From Parerythrobacter aestuarii (lineage in GTDB: Bacteria > Pseudomonadota > Alphaproteobacteria > Sphingomonadales > Sphingomonadaceae), in assembly GCF_030140925.1 (NCBI RefSeq), contig NZ_JARBWD010000001.1, positions 1,674,001-1,738,000 of the forward strand: 64,000 bases of DNA, written 5' to 3'. The position numbers and the translations under genes were made by a program. Shown piece by piece: positions 53,824 to 63,419 of this stretch. Numbering within the stretch: the first letter of the stretch is position 1; every line of letters begins with the position of its first letter. A model generated the notes under the pieces. It was not told the DNA's origin, searched no databases, and worked only from the letters and a program-made list of their open reading frames with translations.

Positions 53824-54975
53824 TCATTTGCGCCAACGCAGTCGCTCAGGCGTCAGTTGGCTGGTCGTTGTCACGCCCATCAATCGCATCCCCCGCTCGA
53901 TCTCGTCCTTCAATATGCCGACGGCGCGTTCGACTCCAGCCTGGCCTGCTGCAGCCAAGGCATAGAGATAAAGCCTGCCCCCGCTGGCCGCTGTTGCACC
54001 GGCACAGACGGCCTTGAGCGCATGCGTGCCGCGCCGGACACCGCCGTCACAGATGATCTCGATCTCACCGCCGACCGCATCGACGATCTCTCGCAACTGG
54101 TCGAAGGGCGCGCGACTGCCATCGAGTTGCCGTCCGCCGTGGTTGGAGATCATGATCGCATCGGCACCGATTTCGACCGCCCGGCGCGCATCGGCGGCGC
54201 TCATCACGCCCTTGAGGCAAAAGGTGCCGCCCCAGTCCTGCCTGATCTTTGCCGCCGTATCCCAGTCCATCGAGGTATCGAGCATGGTGTTGAAATAATC
54301 GGCGATAGAAACTGCCCGGCTCGAACCTTCGCTGACATGGGTGTCCAGATTTGGAAGGCGGAAATTCTCGCGCAGCAGATAGTTGAGCGTCCATTGCGGG
54401 CGCGTGGCATAGCTCCACACAGCGCTGGGCGAGAAGCGGGGCGGGGTGGTGAAGCCACTGCGGAGGCAGCGCTCGCGCTTGCCGGAAACTATGGTGTCGA
54501 CTGTCAGCGCCAGTGCATCGAACTGCGCAGCCTGGCAGCGTTCGATCATTGACTGGTTCAGACCCTTGTCCTTGTGGACATAGAGCTGGAATAGTTTGGG
54601 CCCGCTGGTGAGCCCCGCGATTTCCTCGATGCTGCGGGTCGCAAGGCTGGAGATACCGAACCACAGGCCATACTTGTCCGCTGCCCGCGCAACCGCAGTC
54701 TCGCCCTGCCAATGGAAGGCGCGTTGCACCGCAGTGGGACTGAGCAGCAGGGGAAGGGTGCTCCTGCGGCCCATGATCGTGCAGCCAGTGTCGATCTCTG
54801 CCACTCCCGCCAGCACATCAGGGACCAGGTCGGCATCGTCATAGGCACTGGTGTTCCTGGCCTTGGTGAGCTCGTCATCCGCAGCACCGTCGATATAATC
54901 GAACACCGGCCACGGTAGCCGCGCCTGCGCCAGCTTTCGAAAGTCGTCGATATTGTGGCAATCGGAGAGTCTCAT
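53824..54975 (-). CDS. FMN-dependent alpha-hydroxy-acid oxidising protein (lactate dehydrogenase/glycolate oxidase family)
   Basis: 383 residues, full length. WPVFDYIDGAADDE is the N-terminal family signature. LFQLYVHKD is an FMN-contact strand, and ISNHGGRQLDGSRAPFDQL carries the catalytic His/Arg motif. DGGVRRGTHALKAVCAGATAASGGRLYLYAL is the phosphate-binding C-terminal element. Members oxidise L-lactate, mandelate or glycolate. It is coupled by a 4-base overlap to the upstream DUF6151-like gene. Confidence 0.91.
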   Translation of the reverse strand: MRLSDCHNIDDFRKLAQARLPWPVFDYIDGAADDELTKARNTSAYDDADLVPDVLAGVAEIDTGCTIMGRRSTLPLLLSPTAVQRAFHWQGETAVARAADKYGLWFGISSLATRSIEEIAGLTSGPKLFQLYVHKDKGLNQSMIERCQAAQFDALALTVDTIVSGKRERCLRSGFTTPPRFSPSAVWSYATRPQWTLNYLLRENFRLPNLDTHVSEGSSRAVSIADYFNTMLDTSMDWDTAAKIRQDWGGTFCLKGVMSAADARRAVEIGADAIMISNHGGRQLDGSRAPFDQLREIVDAVGGEIEIICDGGVRRGTHALKAVCAGATAASGGRLYLYALAAAGQAGVERAVGILKDEIERGMRLMGVTTTSQLTPERLRWRK

Positions 54976-55571
54976 GCGCGGCCCAATGCTTGCTGTTCCT
55001 CAAACGTGAGGTGACGCGGTTTTATGACTGGCTCGAGCGTCTTTGCATCGAACAAAGGATTGCGTCGGCGATCGCCGGACGCAATGTCCTTGATCATTCG
55101 CGTGAAGAACCTGCGCAGGAGCCTGCTCATTGTTAACTCTGGCAAGCCGCTGGTATCGCCCTTGGCATCTTTCAGGAAAAGGTGCCCCAACGGATCTCCC
55201 AGACGCAATCTGCTTTCGACATCGCAATTTCCCAACAGGGTCGTGACATAGGGCAAACGCCCGTTCTTGTAGGTATTGAACATCGGGGTTCCACAACAGC
55301 GCGCGTACCAGCGCAGTGTCGGCGCATCGGTCATATGGAGTCCGGCAAGCTCATCCAATCCGCGATCGATCTGAAGCCGGGCGCAGCGCGACTGGTAGAG
55401 CGCAGTGCCGTCGTGATCATCAAGGAACCGGGATTCCTGACCGAAATGCCGCACTAGATCGCGGCAGTCGGTGCAATGACAAACGACGTGGTCGCCCTGC
55501 TTGCAATCAGCATGCTCTACCTTGCCGGCTACGGCACCGCATTTGCAGGCAAAATGGAGATCGGCAGTCAT
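54972..55571 (-). CDS. GFA/DUF6151-like cysteine-rich protein
   Basis: 199 residues. The N-terminus has FACKCGAVAGKV and HCTDCRDLVRHFG, and ARCCGTPMFNTY follows. These paired cysteines resemble the zinc sites of glutathione-dependent formaldehyde-activating (GFA) enzymes and their DUF6151 relatives. The C-terminal third is family-specific. The exact reaction is not known. It is the first gene of a two-gene unit with the alpha-hydroxy-acid oxidase. Confidence 0.75.
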   Translation of the reverse strand: MTADLHFACKCGAVAGKVEHADCKQGDHVVCHCTDCRDLVRHFGQESRFLDDHDGTALYQSRCARLQIDRGLDELAGLHMTDAPTLRWYARCCGTPMFNTYKNGRLPYVTTLLGNCDVESRLRLGDPLGHLFLKDAKGDTSGLPELTMSRLLRRFFTRMIKDIASGDRRRNPLFDAKTLEPVIKPRHLTFEEQQALGRA

Positions 55572-55631
55572 GCGTGAACCCTACCGCGCTGTTGCCTCGC
55601 ACGGTAGGGGTTTCGGCCCAGTTGCACGCAT

Positions 55632-56276
55632 TCAGTCGCGTTCAAAGGCGACGCTGATATCCAGTTCCACGTCCGTTCCGACCAGCCCGATACCATAATT
55701 GACGTCCCACTCGGTCCGGTCAATTATTGCCCGAGCTTCAAATCCAACGGTTTCCTTCTTGCTAAAGGGGTTGGTGCCGGCACCGGTAAGATTAACAAGC
55801 ATGGTCACCGGTCCGGTCTTGCCGTTCATCGTCAGCATGCCGGATACGACCGCGGTGGTATCGCCGGTCTTGCGAACAGAGGTCGAGACAAACTTTGCAG
55901 GTTCGGGATCCGGACCAAAGAAGTCCGGTGCTGCTCCGTCTTTCCCGGGCCGGAACAGGTGATCCCTTAAACCATCGCTCGAAACTGCGACCGATGCGAT
56001 CGGGATTGTGATGTCGAACCCTGCTTCCTCAATAGCTGCAGGGTCCATGGTCATGGTGCCGGTAACTTGGCCGAAGATGCCGAGATAATCGTTGAAGCCG
56101 AAATGGCTGACGCGCCAGCCGACCTGGGTGTGTGCAGGATCGATGGTGTAGCTGCCAGCCTGAACCCGGCTCGCATCGACGATGCCTGGAGGCTGGGGTG
56201 CATCCTGCGCGGCGATAGTGGTGGCAGTGAGCGTTCCAGCCCCAAGCAGGGCGAGCGCGAGCAGTCTTTTCTTCAT
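55632..56276 (-). CDS. YceI-family periplasmic lipid-binding protein
   Basis: 214 residues. The signal peptide (1-22) ends IAA-QD. The mature protein is a lipocalin-like YceI barrel: YTIDPAHTQVGWRVSHFGFNDYLGIFGQVTG is the typical opening. EARAIIDRTEWDVNYGIGLVGTDVELDISVAFER is the closing strand set. Relatives bind polyisoprenoids. GGAGG precedes the ATG at 56276. The ORF extends upstream to 56336, but that extension is not plausible. Confidence 0.9.
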   Translation of the reverse strand: MKKRLLALALLGAGTLTATTIAAQDAPQPPGIVDASRVQAGSYTIDPAHTQVGWRVSHFGFNDYLGIFGQVTGTMTMDPAAIEEAGFDITIPIASVAVSSDGLRDHLFRPGKDGAAPDFFGPDPEPAKFVSTSVRKTGDTTAVVSGMLTMNGKTGPVTMLVNLTGAGTNPFSKKETVGFEARAIIDRTEWDVNYGIGLVGTDVELDISVAFERD

Positions 56277-56348
56277 GCGAACCTCCGGTCTGTCCCGTCC
56301 TCTTCCCAACAAGGCAGGACAGCCGAGGTTCCGCATAACGACAAGCGC

Positions 56349-57478
<1,130 letters not shown>

Positions 57479-57498
57479 TGGAAATTCTTGATGCTGCG

Positions 57499-58014
57499 CT
57501 AGATCGCCTCCGCGCCGCGCATCATCCCGACGATGCCGGTCCGGCCAACCTCTACCAGGCCGAGCTCACGCATCAGGGCAATGAAACTGTCGACCTTGTC
57601 GGGCGGGCCGGTGATCTCGAAAATGAAGCTCTCGGTCGTGGTATCGACCGGGCGAGCACGGAAGATGTCGGCGAGGCGCAGGGCCTCGACACGCTTCTCG
57701 CCCGTGCCGGAGACTTTCACCAGCGCGAGCTCGCGCTCCACATGTGGACCTGCTTCGGTCAGGTCAGTCACTTTGTGTACCGGCACGAGCCGCTCAAGCT
57801 GGGCATGGATCTGGTCGATCACCTCGGGCGGTCCGTTGGTGACGATGGTGATGCGGCTGATCGCATGGTCTTCGGTAATGTCCGCCACGGTAAGGCTGTC
57901 GATATTGTAGCCTCGCGCAGTGAACAGGCCGGTGATCTTGGCGAGGATACCCGGCTCGTTATCAACGGTAACGGCAAGAACGTGCCGCTCGGCGGCTTTT
58001 GCAGTGATTTTCAT
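57499..58014 (-). CDS. ilvN: Acetolactate synthase small (regulatory) subunit
   Basis: A 171-residue ACT-domain protein. HVLAVTVDNEPGILAKITGLFTARGYNIDSLTV is the valine-binding ACT domain; the C-terminal half has a second small domain (SFIFEITGPPDKVDSFIALMRELGLVEV). It activates IlvB and gives feedback inhibition by valine. It follows ilvB by 12 bases. The symbol ilvH is used for the same role in some genomes. Confidence 0.94.
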   Translation of the reverse strand: MKITAKAAERHVLAVTVDNEPGILAKITGLFTARGYNIDSLTVADITEDHAISRITIVTNGPPEVIDQIHAQLERLVPVHKVTDLTEAGPHVERELALVKVSGTGEKRVEALRLADIFRARPVDTTTESFIFEITGPPDKVDSFIALMRELGLVEVGRTGIVGMMRGAEAI

Positions 58015-58026
58015 GGCGCTCGCCCC

Positions 58027-59784
58027 TTACACCAAAGCCTTGGCTTCGTCGTCCATGGTACCTTCGACCCGGTCGCCATAGAGCAGCATTTCGGTATGCG
58101 CGGCTCCCGAAGGTATCATCGGGAAGCAATTGGCTTCCTTTGACACGAGGCAATCAACGATGACGGGACCATCAGCGGCGAGCATGGCTTCGATCCCAGC
58201 GTCGAGACCGGCTTCATCCTCGATGCGGATACCGGTCCAGCCATAGGCTTCGGCCAGCGCTACGAAATCGGGCAGGCTGTCGGAATAACTGTTCGAATAG
58301 CGGCTCTCATAGGTCAGTTCCTGCCACTGGCGGACCATACCCATGTATTCGTTGTTGAGGATGAAGATCTTGACCGGCAGGCGATACTGGCTCGCAGTGC
58401 CGAGCTCCTGGATGTTCATCTGGATCGAGGCTTCCCCGGCGATATCGATCACCAGGCTATCGGGATTGCCCAATTGTGCTCCGATCGCGGCCGGCAGGCC
58501 ATAGCCCATTGTGCCGAGGCCGCCGCTGGTAAGCCACTTGTTCGGGCCGAAGAAGCCGAAGTACTGCGCCGCCCACATCTGGTGCTGGCCAACTTCCGTG
58601 GTGATGATGGGATCGTGATCCCTGGTGAGTGCGAAGAGGCGCTCGACCGCCTTCTGCGGCATGAGCGCGTCCTTCTTTTCTGGATAGGCCAAGCACTCGC
58701 GCGCCCGCCAGCCCGCGATCCGGGCTTTCCATTCACCCATGTCCTGTGGCTTGCGATCACCCCATGCAGCAATCAATTGCTCAAGCACGGTGCCACAATC
58801 GCCGACGATACCGAGATCGACCGGCACGATCTTGTTGATGCTGGCGCGGTCGATATCGATATGGATCTTCTTCGCCTCGGGAGCGAAAGCGTTGAGCCTG
58901 CCCGTCACCCGGTCATCGAAGCGCGCACCGACGGCGATGATCAGGTCGGCCTTGTTCATCGCCATATTGGCTTCGAACGTCCCGTGCATGCCCAGCATGC
59001 CGAGCCAGTCTGGATGATCGGATGGGAAAGCGCCGAGGCCCATCAACGTTGAGGTGAGCGGTGCATTGGTTAGCGACTGCAGCGTCCGCAGCGCTTCGCT
59101 GGCCTTGGGGCCGGAGTTGATGACGCCGCCGCCTGTGTAGAACACCGGGCGTTGCGCCGCCGCGATCATGTCGATGGCATCGAGCACTTCCTCGGCATGG
59201 GCAACCGTGCGAGGCTGGTAGCGGAAAGAAGCCAGCGGCTTGGCTTTCTCGGCCGCATCGGCATCGGCCATGGCGATCTGTACATCCTTGGGGATGTCGA
59301 TCAGCACTGGTCCTGGACGACCGGATGTTGCGATCCGGAACGCCTCGTGAATGGTCGGTCCGAGTTCGTCGGGATTCTTCACGAGATAGTTGTGTTTCGT
59401 ACAATGCCGCGTGATGCCCACCGTATCGGCTTCCTGGAACGCATCCGTGCCGATCAGACCGCTGGGAACCTGGCCGGTGATGACGACCATGGGGATCGAA
59501 TCCATGTAGGCATCGGCGATCCCGGTCACTGCATTGGTTGCCCCCGGGCCGCTGGTAACCAGCACAACACCCGGCTTGCCGGTGGAACGGGCATAGCCCT
59601 CTGCCGCATGCGCAGCACCGGCCTCGTGACGGACGAGAATATGCCGGATGCGTTCGTCCCCGAACAGCTCATCATAGATCGGCAGGACCGCGCCGCCCGG
59701 ATAGCCGAAAACGAACTCGACGCCTTCACGAACGAGGCAATCGACGAGGATCGCCGCTCCACTGCGTTCGCTAGGGGGTGTCAT
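58027..59784 (-). CDS. ilvB: Acetolactate synthase large (catalytic) subunit
   Basis: A 585-residue thiamin-diphosphate/FAD enzyme joining two pyruvates or pyruvate with 2-oxobutyrate. [16 protein letters not shown] and [18 protein letters not shown] hold the catalytic Glu. The ThDP-binding region is [29 protein letters not shown]. The start at the ATG at 59784 follows GGAG by 8 bases; the longer open frame from 59886 begins within a likely promoter. It leads the ilvB-ilvN-ilvC operon. Confidence 0.95.
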   Translation of the reverse strand: MTPPSERSGAAILVDCLVREGVEFVFGYPGGAVLPIYDELFGDERIRHILVRHEAGAAHAAEGYARSTGKPGVVLVTSGPGATNAVTGIADAYMDSIPMVVITGQVPSGLIGTDAFQEADTVGITRHCTKHNYLVKNPDELGPTIHEAFRIATSGRPGPVLIDIPKDVQIAMADADAAEKAKPLASFRYQPRTVAHAEEVLDAIDMIAAAQRPVFYTGGGVINSGPKASEALRTLQSLTNAPLTSTLMGLGAFPSDHPDWLGMLGMHGTFEANMAMNKADLIIAVGARFDDRVTGRLNAFAPEAKKIHIDIDRASINKIVPVDLGIVGDCGTVLEQLIAAWGDRKPQDMGEWKARIAGWRARECLAYPEKKDALMPQKAVERLFALTRDHDPIITTEVGQHQMWAAQYFGFFGPNKWLTSGGLGTMGYGLPAAIGAQLGNPDSLVIDIAGEASIQMNIQELGTASQYRLPVKIFILNNEYMGMVRQWQELTYESRYSNSYSDSLPDFVALAEAYGWTGIRIEDEAGLDAGIEAMLAADGPVIVDCLVSKEANCFPMIPSGAAHTEMLLYGDRVEGTMDDEAKALV

Positions 59785-59857
59785 TTCCAACTCTCCAGTA
59801 AAGATCAGGCCCGGCGCTCTGGGTAGAACGTCGGGCCCGAGGGGTTTGTCCAAGGCC

Positions 59858-59886
59858 CGTGTACGAGTCTCTTTATGTCCTGTCAA
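59858..59886 (-). promoter_or_regulatory. Candidate sigma-70 promoter for ilvB-ilvN-ilvC
   Basis: On the minus strand TTGACA (59881-59886) is followed after 17 bases by TACACG (59858-59863), a good -35 with a weak -10. It sits just beyond the miaA stop and about 75 bases before ilvB. Confidence 0.45.
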
Positions 59887-59889
59887 ACG

Positions 59890-60840
59890 CTAATTTTGGA
59901 ATAATCCTTCAAAAACGTCTTCCAGATTGAAATTCGCTTCGTCAACTCGCGCCCAGTCCGCGGGTGGTTGGTTGCGGAACCAGGTGTATTGCCGCTTCGC
60001 ATAATTGCGTGTGGCCTGCTGCCCGGCAGCGATCGCATCCTCGACCGCGTCCACGCCTTGCACAAAGGCGGCAATTTCGGGAACGCCGATAGCACGCATG
60101 ACAGGCAGAGCCGGATCGAGATTTCTTTCTAGCAGCTGAGCAACTTCTTCCACCCCGCCATGCTGCATCATCAGTTCGAACCGCCGATCACAACGCTCGA
60201 ACAGCCAATCCCGCTCTGGCAGCAGGATCAACGGGTGGAGATCAACCAGATCCCCAATCCCGCCAACCAGCGTACGTCTTTGCCAGACATGCAAGGGTGT
60301 GCCGGTAGAACGGACAACCTCAAGCGCGCGCGCCATACGCTGGGAATCATTGGCATTGAGTCGCTCGGCTGCGACGGGATCCTCTTCGACCAGGCAAGTC
60401 CGCAGCTCCCGGGTTGCCAGCTTGCGCACGGCAGAGCGAACATTGGTGTCGATGTCCGGAATGGGCGCAATACCTTCCAGCAGGGTGCGCATGTAGAGTC
60501 CGGTCCCACCACACAGGATCGGTACGGCACCCTTCGCGTGAAGCTGGCCTATCTCGCGCTTGGCAGCGTCGGCCCAGTCTGCGGTACTGCAGGCCACGCC
60601 ACCGTCCCAGGTTCCAAACAGGCGGTGTTCGATGCCGGACATGTCTTCCGGGCATGGACGTGCGGAGACTATGCGCAGATCGGCATAAACCTGCTGGCTG
60701 TCGGCATTGAGGACCACCGCCTCCCGGCCACGGTCCTTCAACGCCAGGGCTAGCTGCACTGCCACATCGCTCTTGCCGCTGGCAGTAGGCCCTGCAATGA
60801 GCGCCAGCGGCCCGCCAATCGGAGAATCTTCTTTGCTCAT
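59890..60840 (-). CDS. miaA: tRNA dimethylallyltransferase
   Basis: 316 residues. Adds a dimethylallyl group to A37 of UNN-reading tRNAs. It has the P-loop GPTASGKSD near residue 16, LNADSQQVYADL, the central tRNA-contact region and C-terminal YAKRQYTWFRNQ. The start at the ATG at 60840 gives the normal N-terminus; the longer open frame runs through serB on the other strand. The first 44 bases overlap the proposed serB start, which is divergent. Confidence 0.94.
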   Translation of the reverse strand: MSKEDSPIGGPLALIAGPTASGKSDVAVQLALALKDRGREAVVLNADSQQVYADLRIVSARPCPEDMSGIEHRLFGTWDGGVACSTADWADAAKREIGQLHAKGAVPILCGGTGLYMRTLLEGIAPIPDIDTNVRSAVRKLATRELRTCLVEEDPVAAERLNANDSQRMARALEVVRSTGTPLHVWQRRTLVGGIGDLVDLHPLILLPERDWLFERCDRRFELMMQHGGVEEVAQLLERNLDPALPVMRAIGVPEIAAFVQGVDAVEDAIAAGQQATRNYAKRQYTWFRNQPPADWARVDEANFNLEDVFEGLFQN

Positions 60841-61714
60841 TGCCCGCCTGATAGCAGACCAAGTCGACCTGTTGAGCCGTATCGAAGCGCTCAAGGCAAA
60901 GCTTGAGCCGGAAGGGATGGCTTTTTCTGCCTCGGCAGAGCAGGCTGGCCCTAGAATGCTCCTGGAATTCCAGACCATAGGCAGTCGCCGCATCCTGCGC
61001 GATTCACTGGAACAGGTCTTCCCTGACAGCGATGGAATGATTGCGGACAACTCCATAGAGGTACCGGCTCTGTTCGTGTCCGACATGGATTCGACCATGA
61101 TCGGGCAGGAGTGTATCGATGAACTCGCGGACTATGCCGGTCTCAAGGACCATATCGCCGCGATAACCGAACGGGCGATGCAGGGGGTGCTCGACTTCGA
61201 GGCCGCGCTACGGGAACGGGTAGGTTTGCTCAAAGGCCTTGATGAAGGAGCAATCCAGCAATGTCTTGATGAACGCATCCGACCAAATCCGGGGGCTCGC
61301 ATCCTGGTCGAGACACTCAAGTCCAAAGGCTGCAAGACGGTGCTCGTGACCGGAGGGTTCCATCATTTCGCCGATCCGGTCGCGCAACAGATCGGTTTCG
61401 AGAAGGTGGTTGGTAATCGCCTCGATGTGGCAGGCGGGTTCCTTACCGGTGAACTGGCGGGACCCGTGGTGGATAGCGCTGTCAAGAAGTCGGTTCTCGA
61501 TCGTGAAATGGGTGTGCTGAAGGCTGGCACAACAAGCCTCGCGGCGGGCGATGGCGCGAACGACATCCCCATGCTCAGGGCTGCAACTATCGGCGTGGCC
61601 TATCATGCCAAGCCGAAGGCGCGCGAGGCCGCCAACTGCTGGATCGGGCGCGGTGACCTGACTTCGATCCTCGATCTCTTGGGTGTTCCTCGCGACGAGT
61701 GGTCAGGATCATGA
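60797..61714 (+). CDS. serB: Phosphoserine phosphatase
   Basis: A 305-residue HAD-family enzyme making serine from phosphoserine. SDMDSTMIGQECIDELADY is motif I with the nucleophile Asp. VTGGFHHFADPVAQQIG is motif II and GDGANDIPML is motif III/IV. An ACT-like N-terminal domain precedes it. The first ATG at 60797 overlaps miaA; a non-ATG start such as TTG 60833 is also possible. Downstream is a Coq4-family gene with an operator-like palindrome between. Confidence 0.92.
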   Translation: MSASGPPIGESSLLIARLIADQVDLLSRIEALKAKLEPEGMAFSASAEQAGPRMLLEFQTIGSRRILRDSLEQVFPDSDGMIADNSIEVPALFVSDMDSTMIGQECIDELADYAGLKDHIAAITERAMQGVLDFEAALRERVGLLKGLDEGAIQQCLDERIRPNPGARILVETLKSKGCKTVLVTGGFHHFADPVAQQIGFEKVVGNRLDVAGGFLTGELAGPVVDSAVKKSVLDREMGVLKAGTTSLAAGDGANDIPMLRAATIGVAYHAKPKAREAANCWIGRGDLTSILDLLGVPRDEWSGS

Positions 61715-61740
61715 CAGCGGATGGCGCATTCATCCTATAT

Positions 61741-61754
61741 TGACATTACTGTCA
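61741..61754. promoter_or_regulatory. TGACA-N4-TGTCA palindrome before the first coq4-like gene
   Basis: TGACA-TTAC-TGTCA, extended by TAT before and GTA after. It also supplies a TTGACA -35 element. It lies 40 bases before the start at 61795, and the same palindrome recurs at 63372-63385. Confidence 0.6.
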
Positions 61755-61794
61755 GTACTACCGGGAAAGAAACGTCAGCCCCTGAAGTCCTGCC

Positions 61795-62631
61795 ATGACC
61801 GAAACAATTCGTAACTTTCCCGTCGGCACCCAGGTCGACATGGCTCCTGACGGGACCATTTTCCGCCATCCAGATCGCCCTGAGCCGCGCCGTAACATTC
61901 GCGCGGCTGTGCATCATTTCCGCGAGTTGCTGAAGGACAAGGAAGACACGTCGCATGTCTTCAAGATCTTCGAAGCGCTGCCATCGGCCAAGTTTGTCCC
62001 CATGGCCCGACGGTTCGCGCTGAGCCGCGAAGGGCAGCGGGTACGGGAGAGCGAACCCTACCTCCCAACCATCCTCGACGATCATGAAGCGTTGCGGCAG
62101 ATGCCGGCAGGGTCGGTGGCCCATGCCTATTGCGAATTCATGGAACGCGAAGATCTGACCGCGGCGGGTCTCGTCGAAGAAGGTCAACGAGCCTGGCCCG
62201 ATCGCCCGCATTACGGTGACCTGATCGAGTGGTACGCGTGGCGACGACGCGACACGCATGACTTGTTGCATGTCCTGACCGGATACGGCCGCGATGCGCT
62301 GGGCGAACAATGCGTGTTGGCGTTCACATATGGCCAGAATGGTGGCTTCGCACATCTGTTCATTGCCTATCTCGGCGCGCTCAATGTGAAGCGGGGCGTC
62401 AAGACGTCTGCCCCCGTGCTACGGGCGGTTCGGCAGGCGCACAAGGCCGGCGCAGGGGCGCCCCGCTTGTGTGAAATGCCGATCCGGCAATTGCTTGCGA
62501 TGCCGCTCGACGAGGCCCGGGAACTGATGAGAGTCGGTGATCCGAGCGAATACTACCGTTGCCATCGGCTGTGGCGTGATCGCGGGATCGATCCCTACGA
62601 CCTCCTGGGCAAGGATCTAGCCGAAGCCTAA
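61795..62631 (+). CDS. Coq4-family protein (ubiquinone biosynthesis-like)
   Basis: 278 residues. Coq4 signature RRDTHDLLHVLTGYGRDALGE near residues 150-170 with the zinc-type HDxxH pattern. FMEREDLTAAGLVEE precedes it. Coq4 proteins organise or perform a decarboxylation/hydroxylation step of ubiquinone synthesis in mitochondria; bacterial roles are less settled. A second paralogue begins 1.6 kb away with the same upstream palindrome. It overlaps the convergent nitroreductase by 4 bases. Confidence 0.86.
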   Translation: MTETIRNFPVGTQVDMAPDGTIFRHPDRPEPRRNIRAAVHHFRELLKDKEDTSHVFKIFEALPSAKFVPMARRFALSREGQRVRESEPYLPTILDDHEALRQMPAGSVAHAYCEFMEREDLTAAGLVEEGQRAWPDRPHYGDLIEWYAWRRRDTHDLLHVLTGYGRDALGEQCVLAFTYGQNGGFAHLFIAYLGALNVKRGVKTSAPVLRAVRQAHKAGAGAPRLCEMPIRQLLAMPLDEARELMRVGDPSEYYRCHRLWRDRGIDPYDLLGKDLAEA

Positions 62632-63314
62632 AGCCAGGTGGAGATTTTCTCGAGCGGCTTTTTCTTCAGCGCATAGGTCGGGACAGTCGCATCAGGTGAG
62701 GGTTGGCCGACGACGACAACCATAAGCGGCTTCTCGTGTTCGGGCCGCCCGCAGAGCTCCCGCAGGAAGCCCATGGGCGATGGGGTGTGCGTGAGTGTCG
62801 CAAGACCTGCTTCGTGCAGTGTCGTCAACATCATGCCGACAGCTATCCCAACGCTCTCGCTGACATAATAGTTCTGCGTCCGAGCGTCCTCTTCAATACC
62901 ACCCTTGCGTTGTGCAAACACGACGATGAGGTAGGGAGCCGTTTCCAGGAACGGCTTGCTGGCGTCGGTGCCGATCGGGGCAAGAGCATCAAGCCATTCC
63001 TTTCCCGCCTTGGCCTTGTCGCCATCTTCGCCATAAAACTGGCGTTCCTCGCGCTCGGCTGCTTCTCGAATGGCGCGCTTCTTTTCCGGGGTCGAAACAA
63101 CGGCAAAGTGCCAGGGTTGGTGGTTTGCCCCGTTGGGTGCACCGCCGGCAGCAAGGATCGCCTGTTCGACAACCTCCCGCGGTATTGGGGCGTCGGAGAA
63201 GAAGCGGCATGTTCGGCGCTGTGCGAGTTTCTCTCGCAAGGCTGTGGCGCGTGCGATGCGCGATTCGTCGTCCATTTCAGGGAGAGTGTATGGAACCGAT
63301 TCATGATCTTGCAT
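62628..63314 (-). CDS. Nitroreductase-family flavoprotein
   Basis: A 228-residue FMN-dependent reductase. RRTCRFFSDAPIPREVVEQAILAAGGAPNGANHQPWHFAVV is the FMN-binding N-terminus. YYVSESVGIAVGMMLTTLHEAGLATLTHTPSPMGFLRELCGRP completes the dimer cofactor site. It resembles the BluB/iodotyrosine deiodinase-like branch by its RxxxxxF spacing, but no specific assignment is made. It is divergent from the second Coq4 gene and 3'-overlaps the first. Confidence 0.9.
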   Translation of the reverse strand: MQDHESVPYTLPEMDDESRIARATALREKLAQRRTCRFFSDAPIPREVVEQAILAAGGAPNGANHQPWHFAVVSTPEKKRAIREAAEREERQFYGEDGDKAKAGKEWLDALAPIGTDASKPFLETAPYLIVVFAQRKGGIEEDARTQNYYVSESVGIAVGMMLTTLHEAGLATLTHTPSPMGFLRELCGRPEHEKPLMVVVVGQPSPDATVPTYALKKKPLEKISTWL

Positions 63315-63371
63315 GACACGGTCTATGGCGGCGCTGAGTAATGATTGGAAGGGGCCTGCAGCTCACAGTAT

Positions 63372-63385
63372 TGACAGCAATGTCA
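63372..63385. promoter_or_regulatory. TGACA-N4-TGTCA palindrome before the second coq4-like gene
   Basis: TGACA-GCAA-TGTCA with TAT/T before and GTA after, matching the site at 61741. It lies in the 105-base divergent region between the nitroreductase start (63314) and the second Coq4 start (63420), so it may control both. Confidence 0.6.
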
Positions 63386-63419
63386 GTAAGGGGCAGATTT
63401 CGGCGAAGAGGAGCTGAAT

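Noticed and set aside
59785-59886. N-terminal extension of IlvB in the longer open frame
   Set aside because: It would begin with TTG inside a TTGACA element, and a good ribosome site precedes the ATG at 59784.
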